Shown here: one piece after another, positions 41,818-50,675 of the stretch
How the letters are laid out: each line of letters starts with the position of its first letter
How positions within the stretch are numbered: position 1 is the stretch's first letter
NCBI RefSeq assembly: GCF_017377775.1
Contig: NZ_JAFVLN010000006.1
Coordinates: 186,001-250,000, forward strand
DNA: 64,000 nucleotides
Source: Streptomyces sp. VRA16 Mangrove soil
Lineage (GTDB): Bacteria; Actinomycetota; Actinomycetes; Streptomycetales; Streptomycetaceae
Reading direction: 5' to 3'
Position numbers and translations under genes: made by a program
Notes under the pieces: model-generated
Seen by the model: only the letters and a program-made list of their open reading frames with translations
Databases searched by the model: none
Told to the model about the DNA's origin: nothing

Positions 41818-42729
41818 TCAGCTCTTGATGGCGCCGGTGAGCACGCCCTTGGTGAAGTACTTCTGCAGGAAGGGATAGACGACGAGGATCGGCACGACGG
41901 CGATCACGAGCACCGCCATCTGCGTCGTCTGCGGGGCCGAGACCATGCCGGCCTCGCTGAGTCCCGAGTCGGCGATCTGCGCACCGCCGATCACGTACGT
42001 GCGCAGCACCTGGGAGAGCGGCCAGTGGTCGGACTCCAGGTAGATGGAGGCGGTGAACCAGGAGTTCCAGTAGCTGACCGCGTAGAAGAGCCCGACGACC
42101 GCGAGCGCGGCCTTCGACAGCGGCAGCGCGATCCGCCAGAACGTGGCCCAGTCACCGGCGCCGTCGAGGCGTGCCGCCTCGTACAGCTCCTCCGGGATGC
42201 CCTGGAAGAAGCCGCGCAGCACCACGAGGTTGAAGACGTTGATCAGGCAGGGCGCGATCAGCGACGCGTACGCGCCCTGCAGCCCGAGCCCCTTCACCAG
42301 CAGGAACGCCGGGATCATGCCGGGCGGGAAGAGGAACGTGAACAGCACGAGCAGCAGCACCGGCTTGCCGCCGAAGACCCGCGGGCGGCTGAGCGCGAAG
42401 GCCAGGGTCGCGGTGCAGGCCAGCGAGAGCAGCGTGCCGATGGCCGTGATGCCGATGCTCACCCACAGGGCCTTGGTGACGATGCCGCCGCTGAGGATGT
42501 TCCGGTAGGCGCGCAGGGTGGGGTCGGTGGGCCACAGCACCCAGCCGCCGTTCGCCACCACCTCCTTGTTGGAGGCGAGCGACGTGGAGACGATCACCAG
42601 GAACGGTACGAGGACCAGGGCCAGCAGCACGAGGACGGCCAGGCCCTTCGCGGCCCTGGTGAGCGGTTTGGGCCGCTCCATCCAGGAGGGGCGGGCGGGA
42701 CGGGCGGGAGCCTTCACGGACGTACTCAC
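41818..42729 (-). CDS. Carbohydrate ABC transporter permease, LplC-like
   Basis: The protein has 303 residues with six hydrophobic segments. The EAA loop reads YEAARLDGAGDWATFWRIAL. The GTG at 42727-42729 overlaps the TGA of the upstream permease (GTGA), so translation is coupled. It pairs with the upstream permease to form the membrane channel. Confidence 0.93.
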   Translation of the reverse strand: MSTSVKAPARPARPSWMERPKPLTRAAKGLAVLVLLALVLVPFLVIVSTSLASNKEVVANGGWVLWPTDPTLRAYRNILSGGIVTKALWVSIGITAIGTLLSLACTATLAFALSRPRVFGGKPVLLLVLFTFLFPPGMIPAFLLVKGLGLQGAYASLIAPCLINVFNLVVLRGFFQGIPEELYEAARLDGAGDWATFWRIALPLSKAALAVVGLFYAVSYWNSWFTASIYLESDHWPLSQVLRTYVIGGAQIADSGLSEAGMVSAPQTTQMAVLVIAVVPILVVYPFLQKYFTKGVLTGAIKS

Positions 42730-43721
42730 TTGTAGACCCCCTGCTCGCCGAGCTGGTGCGCGATCCGGTTGGCGACGAAGACGAGGACGGCGCCCACCAG
42801 GCCCTTGAAGAGCCCGGCCGCGGTGGCGTAGCCGATGTCGCCGCCGACGATGCCCTGCCAGTAGACGAAGGTGTCGAGGACCTCGCCGACCTCCGGGCCC
42901 ACCGACTGCCGCTGCAGCAGCATCTGTTCGAAGCCGACGGAGAGGATGTCGCCGAGCCGCATGATCAGCAGCAGCACGACGATGGGGCGGATCGACGGCA
43001 GCGTCACGTGCCAGAAGCGGCGCCACGGCCCGGCCCCGTCGATGGCGGCGGCCTCGTACTGCTGCTCGTCGACCTGCATCAGGGCGGCCAGGAAGATGAT
43101 GGTGCCCCAGCCGGCGTCCTTCCAGATCACCTCGGCGACCACGAGCGGCCGGTAGGCGTCGGGATTGCCGATGATGTCGACGGTGTGCAGACCGCTGTCG
43201 CCGAGGAGGCTGTTGAGCAGGCCCGTGTCGGACAGGACCTGCTGGAACAGGGCGACCACGATCACCCACGACAGGAAGTGCGGCAGATAGACGACGGACT
43301 GCACGAAGCGCCGTGTGACGTCCGAGGTCAGGCTGTGCAGCAGCAGGGCGATCGCCAGCGGCACCGGGAAGTAGAACACCAGCTGGAGCACCGCGATGTA
43401 GAGCGTGTTCCACGTGGCGTGCCAGAAGTCGGGGTCGCCGAACATCCGGCTGAAGTTGCCGAAGCCGACCCAGGAGCTGCCCCACAGCCCGGCGAACGGG
43501 TCGTACTCCTTGAACGCCACCACGTTGCCGAAGAAGGCGCCGTAGTGGAAGACCAGGAAGTACGCGACCCCCGGGACCATGAGCAGCAGCAGGGTGCGGC
43601 TGCTCCGAAACCGTTTCCATTTCTCAGATCGCTTGCTTATACGGGCAGTTGACCCGTTTTGCGGCCCGCCCGGTGGCTCCGCCATCCCGGTCTCGGGCCT
43701 GTCCTTCGCCACCGTGGGCAC
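42726..43721 (-). CDS. Carbohydrate ABC transporter permease, LplB-like
   Basis: The protein has 331 residues with six hydrophobic segments and an EAA loop (EAAAIDGAGPWRRFWHVTLP). The opening LLLLMVPGVAYFLVFHYGAF is typical of the polysaccharide-uptake branch. The GTG at 43719-43721 follows GGAGGGG at 5 nt. It is the first gene of the permease-permease-binding protein operon. A LacI-like palindrome sits within its first 120 coding bases. Confidence 0.93.
   Translation of the reverse strand: MPTVAKDRPETGMAEPPGGPQNGSTARISKRSEKWKRFRSSRTLLLLMVPGVAYFLVFHYGAFFGNVVAFKEYDPFAGLWGSSWVGFGNFSRMFGDPDFWHATWNTLYIAVLQLVFYFPVPLAIALLLHSLTSDVTRRFVQSVVYLPHFLSWVIVVALFQQVLSDTGLLNSLLGDSGLHTVDIIGNPDAYRPLVVAEVIWKDAGWGTIIFLAALMQVDEQQYEAAAIDGAGPWRRFWHVTLPSIRPIVVLLLIMRLGDILSVGFEQMLLQRQSVGPEVGEVLDTFVYWQGIVGGDIGYATAAGLFKGLVGAVLVFVANRIAHQLGEQGVYK
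43607..43617 (-). promoter_or_regulatory. LacI-type operator candidate inside the permease gene
   Basis: GAAACCGTTTC (GAAAC-C-GTTTC) is a perfect palindrome about 105 bp inside the first transport gene, resembling LacI/GalR operators. It could act as an auxiliary or roadblock site. Confidence 0.45.
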
Positions 43722-43760
43722 GGGAACCCCTCCGTCGTTGGAACAAGGTGAGCGGGAATC

Positions 43761-43771
43761 TAAAACGGTTA
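43761..43771. promoter_or_regulatory. LacI-type operator candidate, permease side
   Basis: TAAAACGGTTA is an imperfect palindrome with TAA/TTA outer arms around a central CG, 40 bp before the first permease gene. Confidence 0.45.
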
Positions 43772-43851
43772 CAGGAAGCGGTCAACCCCCTTGAACCCAA
43801 TGAATATTGACCCGGTGCAGGGCTGGTGCCCAGACTTCCGACACGGTTTAG

Positions 43852-43861
43852 TAACCGGTTA
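43852..43861. promoter_or_regulatory. LacI-type operator candidate, dehydrogenase side
   Basis: TAACCGGTTA is a perfect 10-bp palindrome with a central CG, 33 bp before the dehydrogenase start. It is the best match of the three and probably the main operator of the divergent promoters. Confidence 0.6.
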
Positions 43862-43893
43862 CAGAGATACGCGGAGACAAGGGGTGGGACCGA

Positions 43894-44892
43894 GTGACGG
43901 TGACGGCATACCGACCGACCGCGGCGCTGGCCATGGGTGCCGAGGTGGTGGAGCGGGTCTTTCCGCACGGGCTGCGCGAGCGCCTCGGCCGGAGCGTGCG
44001 GCTCGCGCCCCGCCCGCTGACCGGACCGCTCGACGCCGCCGCGGCCGCCGGTCCGCTCGCGTCCGCGGAGGTCCTGGTCACCGGCTGGGACTGTCCGCCG
44101 CTCACCTCCGAAGTGCTGGACCGCGCACCGAAGCTGCGGGCGGTGATCCACGCGGCGGGCTCGGTCCGGCCGATCGTCACCGACGCCGTGTGGGAGCGCG
44201 GCCTGCTGGTCTCCTCGGCCGCCGACGCCAACGCGGGGCCCGTCGTGGCGTACACCCTCGCCGCGATCGCCTTCGCGGCGAAGGGCGCCCTGCCCGCCGC
44301 CGCCCGGTACGCCGACGCGTGGCCGCGGTTCACCGCCCGCGAGGGCGCCGACGGGCGCACCGTCGGGATCATCGGGGCGTCCCGGATCGGCCGCCGGGTG
44401 ATCGAGGGGCTGCGCGCGGACCCGGCCGGGTACCGGGTGCTGCTCCACGATCCGTACGTCGACGGTGTCGCGGGCGCGGAGTCGACGGACCTCGCCGAAC
44501 TGTGCCGCCGCAGCTCGATCGTGAGCGTGCACGCGCCCCAACTGCCCCAGACACGGGGCCTGTTGAGCGCGGAGCTGCTGAAGCTGATCCCCGACGGCGG
44601 CGTGCTGATCAATACCGCGCGGGGCTCCCTGGTGGACACCGAGGCCCTGGCCCTGGAGTGCGCGACGGGCCGCCTGTCGGCCTACCTGGACGTCACGGAA
44701 CCCGAACCGCTGCCGGCCGGACACCCGCTCCTCACCCTGCCGAACGTCCTGGTCACCCCGCACATCGCCGGGGCGCAGGGCAGCGAGGTGGAGCGGCTCG
44801 GCCGGTACGCGGTCGAGGAGGTCGAGCGGTACGTGTCCGGCCGGGAACTGGTCGGCCGGACCGTGCGGGAGGACCTGCTGCGGGTGGCGTGA
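43894..44892 (+). CDS. D-isomer-specific 2-hydroxyacid dehydrogenase
   Basis: The protein has 332 residues. The NAD-binding motif TVGIIGASRIGRRVIEGL is central. The catalytic Arg is in INTARGSLVD, the Glu in DVTEPEPLP and the His in VTPHIAGAQGSE. It interconverts 2-oxo and 2-hydroxy acids, plausibly on the product of the imported sugar acid. GTG start at 43894. It is divergent from the permeases and 56 bp upstream of the beta-helix gene, which suggests one operon. Confidence 0.9.
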   Translation: MTVTAYRPTAALAMGAEVVERVFPHGLRERLGRSVRLAPRPLTGPLDAAAAAGPLASAEVLVTGWDCPPLTSEVLDRAPKLRAVIHAAGSVRPIVTDAVWERGLLVSSAADANAGPVVAYTLAAIAFAAKGALPAAARYADAWPRFTAREGADGRTVGIIGASRIGRRVIEGLRADPAGYRVLLHDPYVDGVAGAESTDLAELCRRSSIVSVHAPQLPQTRGLLSAELLKLIPDGGVLINTARGSLVDTEALALECATGRLSAYLDVTEPEPLPAGHPLLTLPNVLVTPHIAGAQGSEVERLGRYAVEEVERYVSGRELVGRTVREDLLRVA

Positions 44893-44948
44893 TCGGCCCG
44901 GCCTGCTCACAAAGCCCTGAAAGGACCGAACCCTTGGAAGGAGCACCC

Positions 44949-46925
44949 ATGAGCACTTCGATTCGCCCCCGCACCGTCAGATCCCTGTGGGCCCTGGCGG
45001 CCGGTGCCGCCCTGGCCCTCTGCGGCCCGACCGGTCTCGCGGGCCCGGCGGCCGCGCGGGCCTCCGGCACCGACTACTACGTCGACTGCTCGGCCGCGTC
45101 CGCGGGCACCGGCAGCTCGGCGGCCCCGTTCAACAGCCTCGCCGCCGTGAACGCCGTGGACTTCGGCCCCGGTGACCGCGCCTGGTTCAAGCGCGGCGCC
45201 ACCTGCCAGGGGCAGTTCGCGCCGCACGGCTCGGGCTCGGCCGGGCAGCCGGTGCGGGTCGCCCCGTACGGCACGGGCAGCGCCCGCCCGGTCATCGCGG
45301 GCGGCGGCGCGGTCTACGCGGGCGTGTACCTGAAGAACGTCCAGCAGTGGGAGATCCGCGGCCTCGAAGTCACCAACCAGGGCGCCGCCGACGCCGAGCG
45401 GGGCGGCATCCTGGTCGAGCTGGCCGACTACGGCACCGGCACCCACTACGTCCTCGACGACGTCTACGTCCACGACGTCAACGGCGGCGACACCAAGAAC
45501 AGCAACGGCATCCAGTTCCGGGTCTCCGGCACCACCACCCCGACGCACTTCGACGACGTGCTGGTCGAGAACAGCGAGATCTACAAGGTCGACCGCGAGG
45601 GCCTGACCACCGCGTCGTCGTGGAACTGCCGCGCCGTCTACGGCTGTTCATCGGGCCCGGCGTGGACGGCGAACACGAACGTCGTCTTCCGCGGCAACAC
45701 CATTCACGACATCGGCGGCGACGGCATGGTCGTCCGCGTCACCCGTGACGCCCTGGTCGAGCACAACGAGGGCTACGACATCTGGATGCGCTCGGCGGGC
45801 AACAACGCCGGCTTCTGGACCATCAACAGCGACCGGACCGTCTTCCAGTACAACGAGGTCCACCACGTCCGGCGACCGGGACTGAACGACGGCATGGCCT
45901 TCGACGCCGACTTCGGCACCCGGGGCGCCGTCTTCCAGTACAACTACACGCACGACAACGAGGGCGGCTTCCTGCTGCTGTGCGGGGCGTGCGGCTCGGG
46001 CGCCGACACGGCGGGCACGGTGGCCCGTCACAACGTCTCCGTGAACGACGGCTCCCGCATCCTGTACGCGGTCGGCGACGCGGGCGCCCACCTCTACAAC
46101 AACGTCTTCGCGCTGCCCGAGGGCGGCACCACGGCCGTCGTCGAGGACGGCGGCGGCACCTCCACCACGCTGTGGAGCAACAACATCATCCTGAACCGGG
46201 GCAGCGGCGGCTGGGGCGGCTCCGGCTACACGGCCACCGACCACACCTGGCGCGACAACGTCATCCACGGCAACCACCCGTCCTCCGAACCGGCCGACCC
46301 CGGCAAGATCACGGCCGACCCGCGGCTGACCGACGCCACCTCCGCCGACCCGCTCGACTACCGCCCGGCGGCCGGCTCACCCGCGCTGAAGGCGGGCCTC
46401 GCCACCCCCGACAACGGCGGCCACGACTACGCGGGCGCCGCGACCCCCGCGGCCTGCCGTCCCGACATCGGCGCCTTCCAGGTCTCGTCGTTCGACGACG
46501 CGTCCTGCGCCGGCACGAACCTCGTCTCCAACGGCGGCTTCGAGTCCGGTGCCGCGGCGCCCTGGACGGGCTCGACGACGTTCACGGTGGGCACCACGAC
46601 TCCCCACGCGGGCAGCTACGCCGCCCAGCTCACGGGCTCGCCCACCTCGGCCGAGCAGATCGTCACCGTCGAGCCGGACACGACGTACGTGCTCTCCGGC
46701 TGGGGGCGCGTCGACGCGTACGACACCCAGCTCGCCCTGGGCGCCAAGAACTTCGGCGGCACGCAGACGCGGGCCCCGCTCTTCACCGGGACGGACTGGC
46801 GGGGCGGTTCCATCTCCTTCACCACGGGCGCGAGCTCGACGAAGGCGACCGTGTACTGCTACGCGCGGGCCGGGACGGGCCACTCCTGGTGCGACGACGT
46901 CCGCCTGGTGAAGCAGACGCCGTAG
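44949..46925 (+). CDS. Secreted right-handed beta-helix protein with C-terminal carbohydrate-binding domain
   Basis: The protein has 658 residues. A Sec signal precedes a parallel beta-helix (about 50-510) with many short strands ending in Asn/Asp ladders, such as VLDDVYVHDVNGGDTKNSNG and VVFRGNTIHDIGGDGMVVRV. This is the fold of pectate lyases and related polysaccharide lyases. The last 140 residues (TNLVSNGGFESGAAAPWTGS) look like a CBM4/9-type jelly roll. Secreted action on a plant or microbial polysaccharide, followed by uptake through the adjacent transporter, is inferred. GGAAGGAG precedes the ATG. Confidence 0.85.
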   Translation: MSTSIRPRTVRSLWALAAGAALALCGPTGLAGPAAARASGTDYYVDCSAASAGTGSSAAPFNSLAAVNAVDFGPGDRAWFKRGATCQGQFAPHGSGSAGQPVRVAPYGTGSARPVIAGGGAVYAGVYLKNVQQWEIRGLEVTNQGAADAERGGILVELADYGTGTHYVLDDVYVHDVNGGDTKNSNGIQFRVSGTTTPTHFDDVLVENSEIYKVDREGLTTASSWNCRAVYGCSSGPAWTANTNVVFRGNTIHDIGGDGMVVRVTRDALVEHNEGYDIWMRSAGNNAGFWTINSDRTVFQYNEVHHVRRPGLNDGMAFDADFGTRGAVFQYNYTHDNEGGFLLLCGACGSGADTAGTVARHNVSVNDGSRILYAVGDAGAHLYNNVFALPEGGTTAVVEDGGGTSTTLWSNNIILNRGSGGWGGSGYTATDHTWRDNVIHGNHPSSEPADPGKITADPRLTDATSADPLDYRPAAGSPALKAGLATPDNGGHDYAGAATPAACRPDIGAFQVSSFDDASCAGTNLVSNGGFESGAAAPWTGSTTFTVGTTTPHAGSYAAQLTGSPTSAEQIVTVEPDTTYVLSGWGRVDAYDTQLALGAKNFGGTQTRAPLFTGTDWRGGSISFTTGASSTKATVYCYARAGTGHSWCDDVRLVKQTP

Positions 46926-46933
46926 CCGCCCAC

Positions 46934-46973
46934 GGCGCAGCCCCGCGCCCCTGACGGGGTGCGGGGCTGCGCC
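46934..46973. terminator. Strong bidirectional terminator
   Basis: GGCGCAGCCCCGC (46934-46946) and GCGGGGCTGCGCC (46961-46973) form a perfect 13-bp stem between convergent genes. Confidence 0.9.
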
Positions 46974-46985
46974 GATCGCGGCGGA

Positions 46986-48893
46986 TCAGTGGCGACGGAA
47001 CGACTGTACGTAGCCCGCCGCCGGCGAGCCGACCCCGGTGACGTCGTCGTAGCCGCGGACGGCCTTCAGCGAGGCGTCCTTGCCGAGGCTGCGCACGGAG
47101 GTGAGCAGCCCGTCGGCGGCGTCGTAACCGTTGGCGAAGTCGACGCGGGCGACCGCGAGGTCCTTGCCGGTCGGCTTGTCGGTCACGTCGTGGTACAGCG
47201 GCGAACCGTAGCGGGCGTAGATCGACGGGTTCGCGAACCCGATCGGAGCCCCGCCGCGCGTCTGCTGCGCCAGCGCCTGCACACCCGCGATCACCGGGGC
47301 CGCGAGCGAGGTGCCGCCGATGCGGTACTCGTCGTAGCCGAGCGAGCCGTCGGGCAGCGTCTGCGTCTGGCCCACCAGGAAGCCGGTGTTCGGGTCGGCC
47401 ACGGCCGCGATGTCCGGGACGACACGGTTCACGCCGCCGTTGGCCGTCGCCAGCGAGTTCGGCACGACACCCTTCTGGTAGAAGGGCTGCGCGACGTTCT
47501 TGCTGGTGCCGCCGCCCGCGCCGGAGGTGTAGGCGCCGGGGAAGTCGGTCCAGCTCTTGCCGTCCGCCGACAGGGTCGCCTTCAGCGTGCCCCAGCCGGT
47601 CTCGAACTTGTACGTGTCGTTCTTGCCGACGGCCAGCGCGGTACCGCCGACCGCGGTCACCCACGCCGAGTTGGCGGGCGTGTCGACCTGCTTCGTACCG
47701 GTGTTGGCGACCTCGTCGCCGTTGTCGCCGGAGGAGAAGTAGAAGCCGATGCCCTCGACGGCGCCGAGCTGGAAGACCTGGTCGTAGGCGGCGGCCAGTT
47801 CGGGCGTCTGGTTGGCCTCGATGTCGCCCCACGAGTTGGAGACGATGTCGGCGAGGTGGTGGTCGACGACCTTGTTCAGCGAGTCGAGCAGGTCGTCGTC
47901 GTAGCAGGACGCGGCGCCCACGTACGTGATGTCCGCGCTCGGCGCGACCGCGTGCACGGCCTCGACGTCGAGCGTCTCCTCGCCGTACCAGCCGGAGGCG
48001 CCGCACTCGTCGGTCTTCGTGTAGTTCTTCGGCAGGACCTGCGTCAACTGGCCCTTCGCGTAGCCCGCGTCACCGTTCTTGGCCGCGTACGTCGCCGCGT
48101 CCTTCGCGATGGTCGGCGAGGCGTACGCGTCGGTGATCGCGACCCGCACCCCCTTGCCGGTCGCCTTGCCGGCGCCGTAGGCGCTGCGCAGCTGCTTGCC
48201 GGTGTAACCCTTGATCGCGTAGGGGACCTTCGTGCCGTACGCGTCCGGGAGCGTCGTCGCGACGTTGGAGCCGAAGTACGAGGAGAACGGCCCGGCGTTG
48301 CGGAACACCGCGTCCGGCGGCGGCAGCTGGTCCTGCTTCGTCGCCTTGTGCGGCGCGCTGTCCAGACCGGTCACGGTGAGCACGGCGCCGTCGAGCGAGG
48401 CCGGCACCGAGGCCGTGGCGGACGGGGCACGGTAGGTGTGCGAGCCCTTGGAATAGTTGTGCAGCTGCGTGCCGAAGGCCTTCTCGGCCGCGGCCACGTC
48501 ACCGGAGACGGATATGTAGTGCTCCGAGGTGCCCGTGACGGTGAGGCCCGCGGCCTCCAGCCACTGCTTGACCTCGGATATCTGCTCCTGGGTCGCGCCG
48601 AAGCGGGCCTTCGCCGCGCTCGCGCTCAGGTACTTCCCGTACGACGCCGAGGACGGGTCGGACACGGCCTTCGCGTAGGCGGCGAGGCCCTTGGCGTCCC
48701 GGCCCGCCAGGTACACACGGGCGGTGACCTTGTTGCTGTTCGCGGTGGAGCCCTGGTCGGCGGCGTTCGTGGCCCACAGCGGCTTCGTGCCGGAGAGCGT
48801 GTCACGGCCGGCGTCGGCGTGGGCGGCCGGAGCGGCCAGGGTGAGCGCTCCGGCCAGCAGCGGCAGCGCCGCCGCAAAACGGATGGATCTCAT
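46986..48893 (-). CDS. S53 family serine-carboxyl peptidase (sedolisin/kumamolisin)
   Basis: The protein has 635 residues. A Sec signal (ALPLLAGALTLAAPAAHA) is followed by an activation propeptide of about 170 residues. The catalytic Glu and Asp lie in GEETLDVEAVH, the oxyanion Asp in SSGDNGDE, and the Ser in GGTSLAAPV (the S of G-T-S). The calcium site is the C-terminal DDVTGVGSP. It is an acid-active secreted endopeptidase that matures itself. AGGGGG precedes the ATG at 48891-48893. Confidence 0.95.
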   Translation of the reverse strand: MRSIRFAAALPLLAGALTLAAPAAHADAGRDTLSGTKPLWATNAADQGSTANSNKVTARVYLAGRDAKGLAAYAKAVSDPSSASYGKYLSASAAKARFGATQEQISEVKQWLEAAGLTVTGTSEHYISVSGDVAAAEKAFGTQLHNYSKGSHTYRAPSATASVPASLDGAVLTVTGLDSAPHKATKQDQLPPPDAVFRNAGPFSSYFGSNVATTLPDAYGTKVPYAIKGYTGKQLRSAYGAGKATGKGVRVAITDAYASPTIAKDAATYAAKNGDAGYAKGQLTQVLPKNYTKTDECGASGWYGEETLDVEAVHAVAPSADITYVGAASCYDDDLLDSLNKVVDHHLADIVSNSWGDIEANQTPELAAAYDQVFQLGAVEGIGFYFSSGDNGDEVANTGTKQVDTPANSAWVTAVGGTALAVGKNDTYKFETGWGTLKATLSADGKSWTDFPGAYTSGAGGGTSKNVAQPFYQKGVVPNSLATANGGVNRVVPDIAAVADPNTGFLVGQTQTLPDGSLGYDEYRIGGTSLAAPVIAGVQALAQQTRGGAPIGFANPSIYARYGSPLYHDVTDKPTGKDLAVARVDFANGYDAADGLLTSVRSLGKDASLKAVRGYDDVTGVGSPAAGYVQSFRRH

Positions 48894-49037
48894 TCGGTAA
48901 CCCCCTGGGTGAGGTGCACGTGTAATGCACACGCAGAGGGATCCCACTCTTGTCACGAACCGTTCACGCGGGGGGAATGGAACGATCAAGAAGACGTCAA
49001 AAGGTGACGCCCAAGTCGCCCAAATCGACTGCCGGCG

Positions 49038-49673
49038 CTATGGCTTGGCGCCCCGCTCCTTCAACATGCCGGTCATCAGCTCGATTTCGGACTGCTGCGC
49101 GGCCACCATCCCGCGCGCCAGCCGCCGTTCCGCGCCGACCGTGCACCGCTCGACGCACCCCTTGGCCATGTGCACCCCGCCCTTGTGGTGGGCGATCATC
49201 AGCCGCAGGTACAGGACCTCGGCCCTGCGCCCGCTCAGCTTGGTCAACTGCGCGAGCTGGGTGTCGGTCGCCATCCCCGGCATCAGCGCGCCGTCCTCAC
49301 CGGCCGGCATGTCGCCCATGCCCATCCAGGCCATCGGCGGCTTCGCGGACGTCTTCGGCAGATCCCACAGTTCGAGCCAGCCGAGCAGCATGCCGCGCTG
49401 GTTGGCCTGGGTCTGCGCGATGTCGTACGCCAGCCGGCGCACGTCCGGGTCCTTCGTCCGGTCCCGCACGAAGTACGACATCTCGACCGCCTGCTGATGG
49501 TGCACGGCCATGTCACGGGCGAACCCGGCGTCCGCCGACTCGGCCGAGGGCACCGACGGACCGGCACGGCCGCCGTCCCCGTCGGCGACGGCGTAGGTGA
49601 CGGCCCCGGCCGCGACGAACGCCGCGGCCACGGCCGACACCAGCCACCCGGTACGGCGTCGCACCAGGCTCAC
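49038..49673 (-). CDS. DUF305 secreted or membrane-anchored protein
   Basis: The protein has 211 residues. One N-terminal hydrophobic segment (GWLVSAVAAAFVAAGAVTYA) anchors a four-helix ferritin-like DUF305 domain. HHQQAVEMSYF and AHHKGGVHMAKG hold the paired His and Met residues that suggest metal binding, copper being likely. The GTG at 49671-49673 overlaps the DUF3105 stop (GTGA). The domain has one Cys pair (GCVERCTVG). Confidence 0.85.
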   Translation of the reverse strand: MSLVRRRTGWLVSAVAAAFVAAGAVTYAVADGDGGRAGPSVPSAESADAGFARDMAVHHQQAVEMSYFVRDRTKDPDVRRLAYDIAQTQANQRGMLLGWLELWDLPKTSAKPPMAWMGMGDMPAGEDGALMPGMATDTQLAQLTKLSGRRAEVLYLRLMIAHHKGGVHMAKGCVERCTVGAERRLARGMVAAQQSEIELMTGMLKERGAKP

Positions 49674-50356
49674 TGCATCGTCCCGCTGGTGCACGAGGCA
49701 CCCAGCTCAGGAGTCTGTTTGCCCTGCACGAACGAGGCGAAGAACTGCGTGACCGCCGGGTCGCTCGCGCTCTTCACCGTGCGCTGGTGACCCCAGGCGC
49801 TCAGCATGATCGGGTCCTTCTGGTCCGCGACCGGACTCATCAGCGTGTACGGCGTCGCCTTCACCTTCTTGGCCAGCGCCCGCACGTCGGCGTCCGCGGC
49901 CTTGTCGTTGTACGTCACCCAGACCGCGCCGTGCTCCAGCGAGTGCACGGCGTTCTCGTTCGGGACGGCCTTCGTGTATACGGTCCCGTCGCAGTCCGCC
50001 CACACCGGATTGTGGTCGCCGCCCACCGGCGGGTCCATCGGATAGGCGACCTTCTTGCCGACGTGGTTACGGGTGAGCTTGCCGCTCCAGGTGCCCACGC
50101 CGTCCTTGTCGTACGTGAAGTGGCCGGACCCCGAGGCCGCGGACTTGGAGTCCGCCGTGTCGGACGACGCGTCGTCCCCGCCCTTGGTCACCGCCCACGC
50201 GCCGACCCCTATCAACGCGGCCACCACGACCGTGCTGACAGCGATGACGGCGATCCGGCCACGGCGCTCACGGGAGCGCTCGGCACGGCGCATGTCCTCT
50301 ATGCGCTGCTTGCGGTCCCTGGCGGGCGCGGCGGAGGTGTTCTTGGCGGAACCCAT
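49670..50356 (-). CDS. DUF3105 membrane-anchored protein
   Basis: The protein has 228 residues. A charged cytoplasmic head (RKQRIEDMRRAERSRERRGR) precedes one membrane helix (IAVIAVSTVVVAALIGVGAW), then the DUF3105 domain with PPVGGDHNPVW, ENAVHSLEHGAVWVTY and a C-terminal Cys. The His residues could bind metal. The function of DUF3105 is not established. It is the first gene of a pair with DUF305. AAGGAC precedes the ATG. Confidence 0.85.
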   Translation of the reverse strand: MGSAKNTSAAPARDRKQRIEDMRRAERSRERRGRIAVIAVSTVVVAALIGVGAWAVTKGGDDASSDTADSKSAASGSGHFTYDKDGVGTWSGKLTRNHVGKKVAYPMDPPVGGDHNPVWADCDGTVYTKAVPNENAVHSLEHGAVWVTYNDKAADADVRALAKKVKATPYTLMSPVADQKDPIMLSAWGHQRTVKSASDPAVTQFFASFVQGKQTPELGASCTSGTMQ

Positions 50357-50675
50357 GGCAAGTCCTTCTGAGAAAAGGATGAGACGGGCGGGCCCGCTGA
50401 TCGTAGTGGGGATCGAGGGGTTGCGGGAGGACGCGTTTCAGGCCCGCTGTCGAGGTCATACCGAACGGCAGGCACTATGGCCCTGGGGGGTCCAGCAGGC
50501 ACTATGAGTCCCACACCGGCCGATCAAGGGCGATCATGGTCGGCAACGCGCTCGAAACGGGCGTGTGGTGGGATGTGACCAGGCCCTTTTACGGTTTCTT
50601 TTCGAGGTCCCCCGAAAGGCGTCCCCGGGCGTGGGAGCAGGTGGCCTGACCAGCAAGGATGGGTGGAAGCGGAAG
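50357..50675. other. Divergent promoter region of DUF3105 and glnA2
   Basis: No gene is seen. It contains a direct repeat (50468-50506), a near-palindrome CCGATCA/TGGTCGG, and an AT-rich tract TTTTACGGTTTCTTTTC about 100 bp before glnA2 that may be the core promoter. Confidence 0.6.
50468..50506 (+). repeat. 12-bp direct repeat GCAGGCACTATG upstream of glnA2
   Basis: Identical copies at 50468-50479 and 50495-50506, 27 bp apart start to start. They may be regulator half-sites or tandem -10-like elements. No known nitrogen box matches clearly. Confidence 0.55.
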
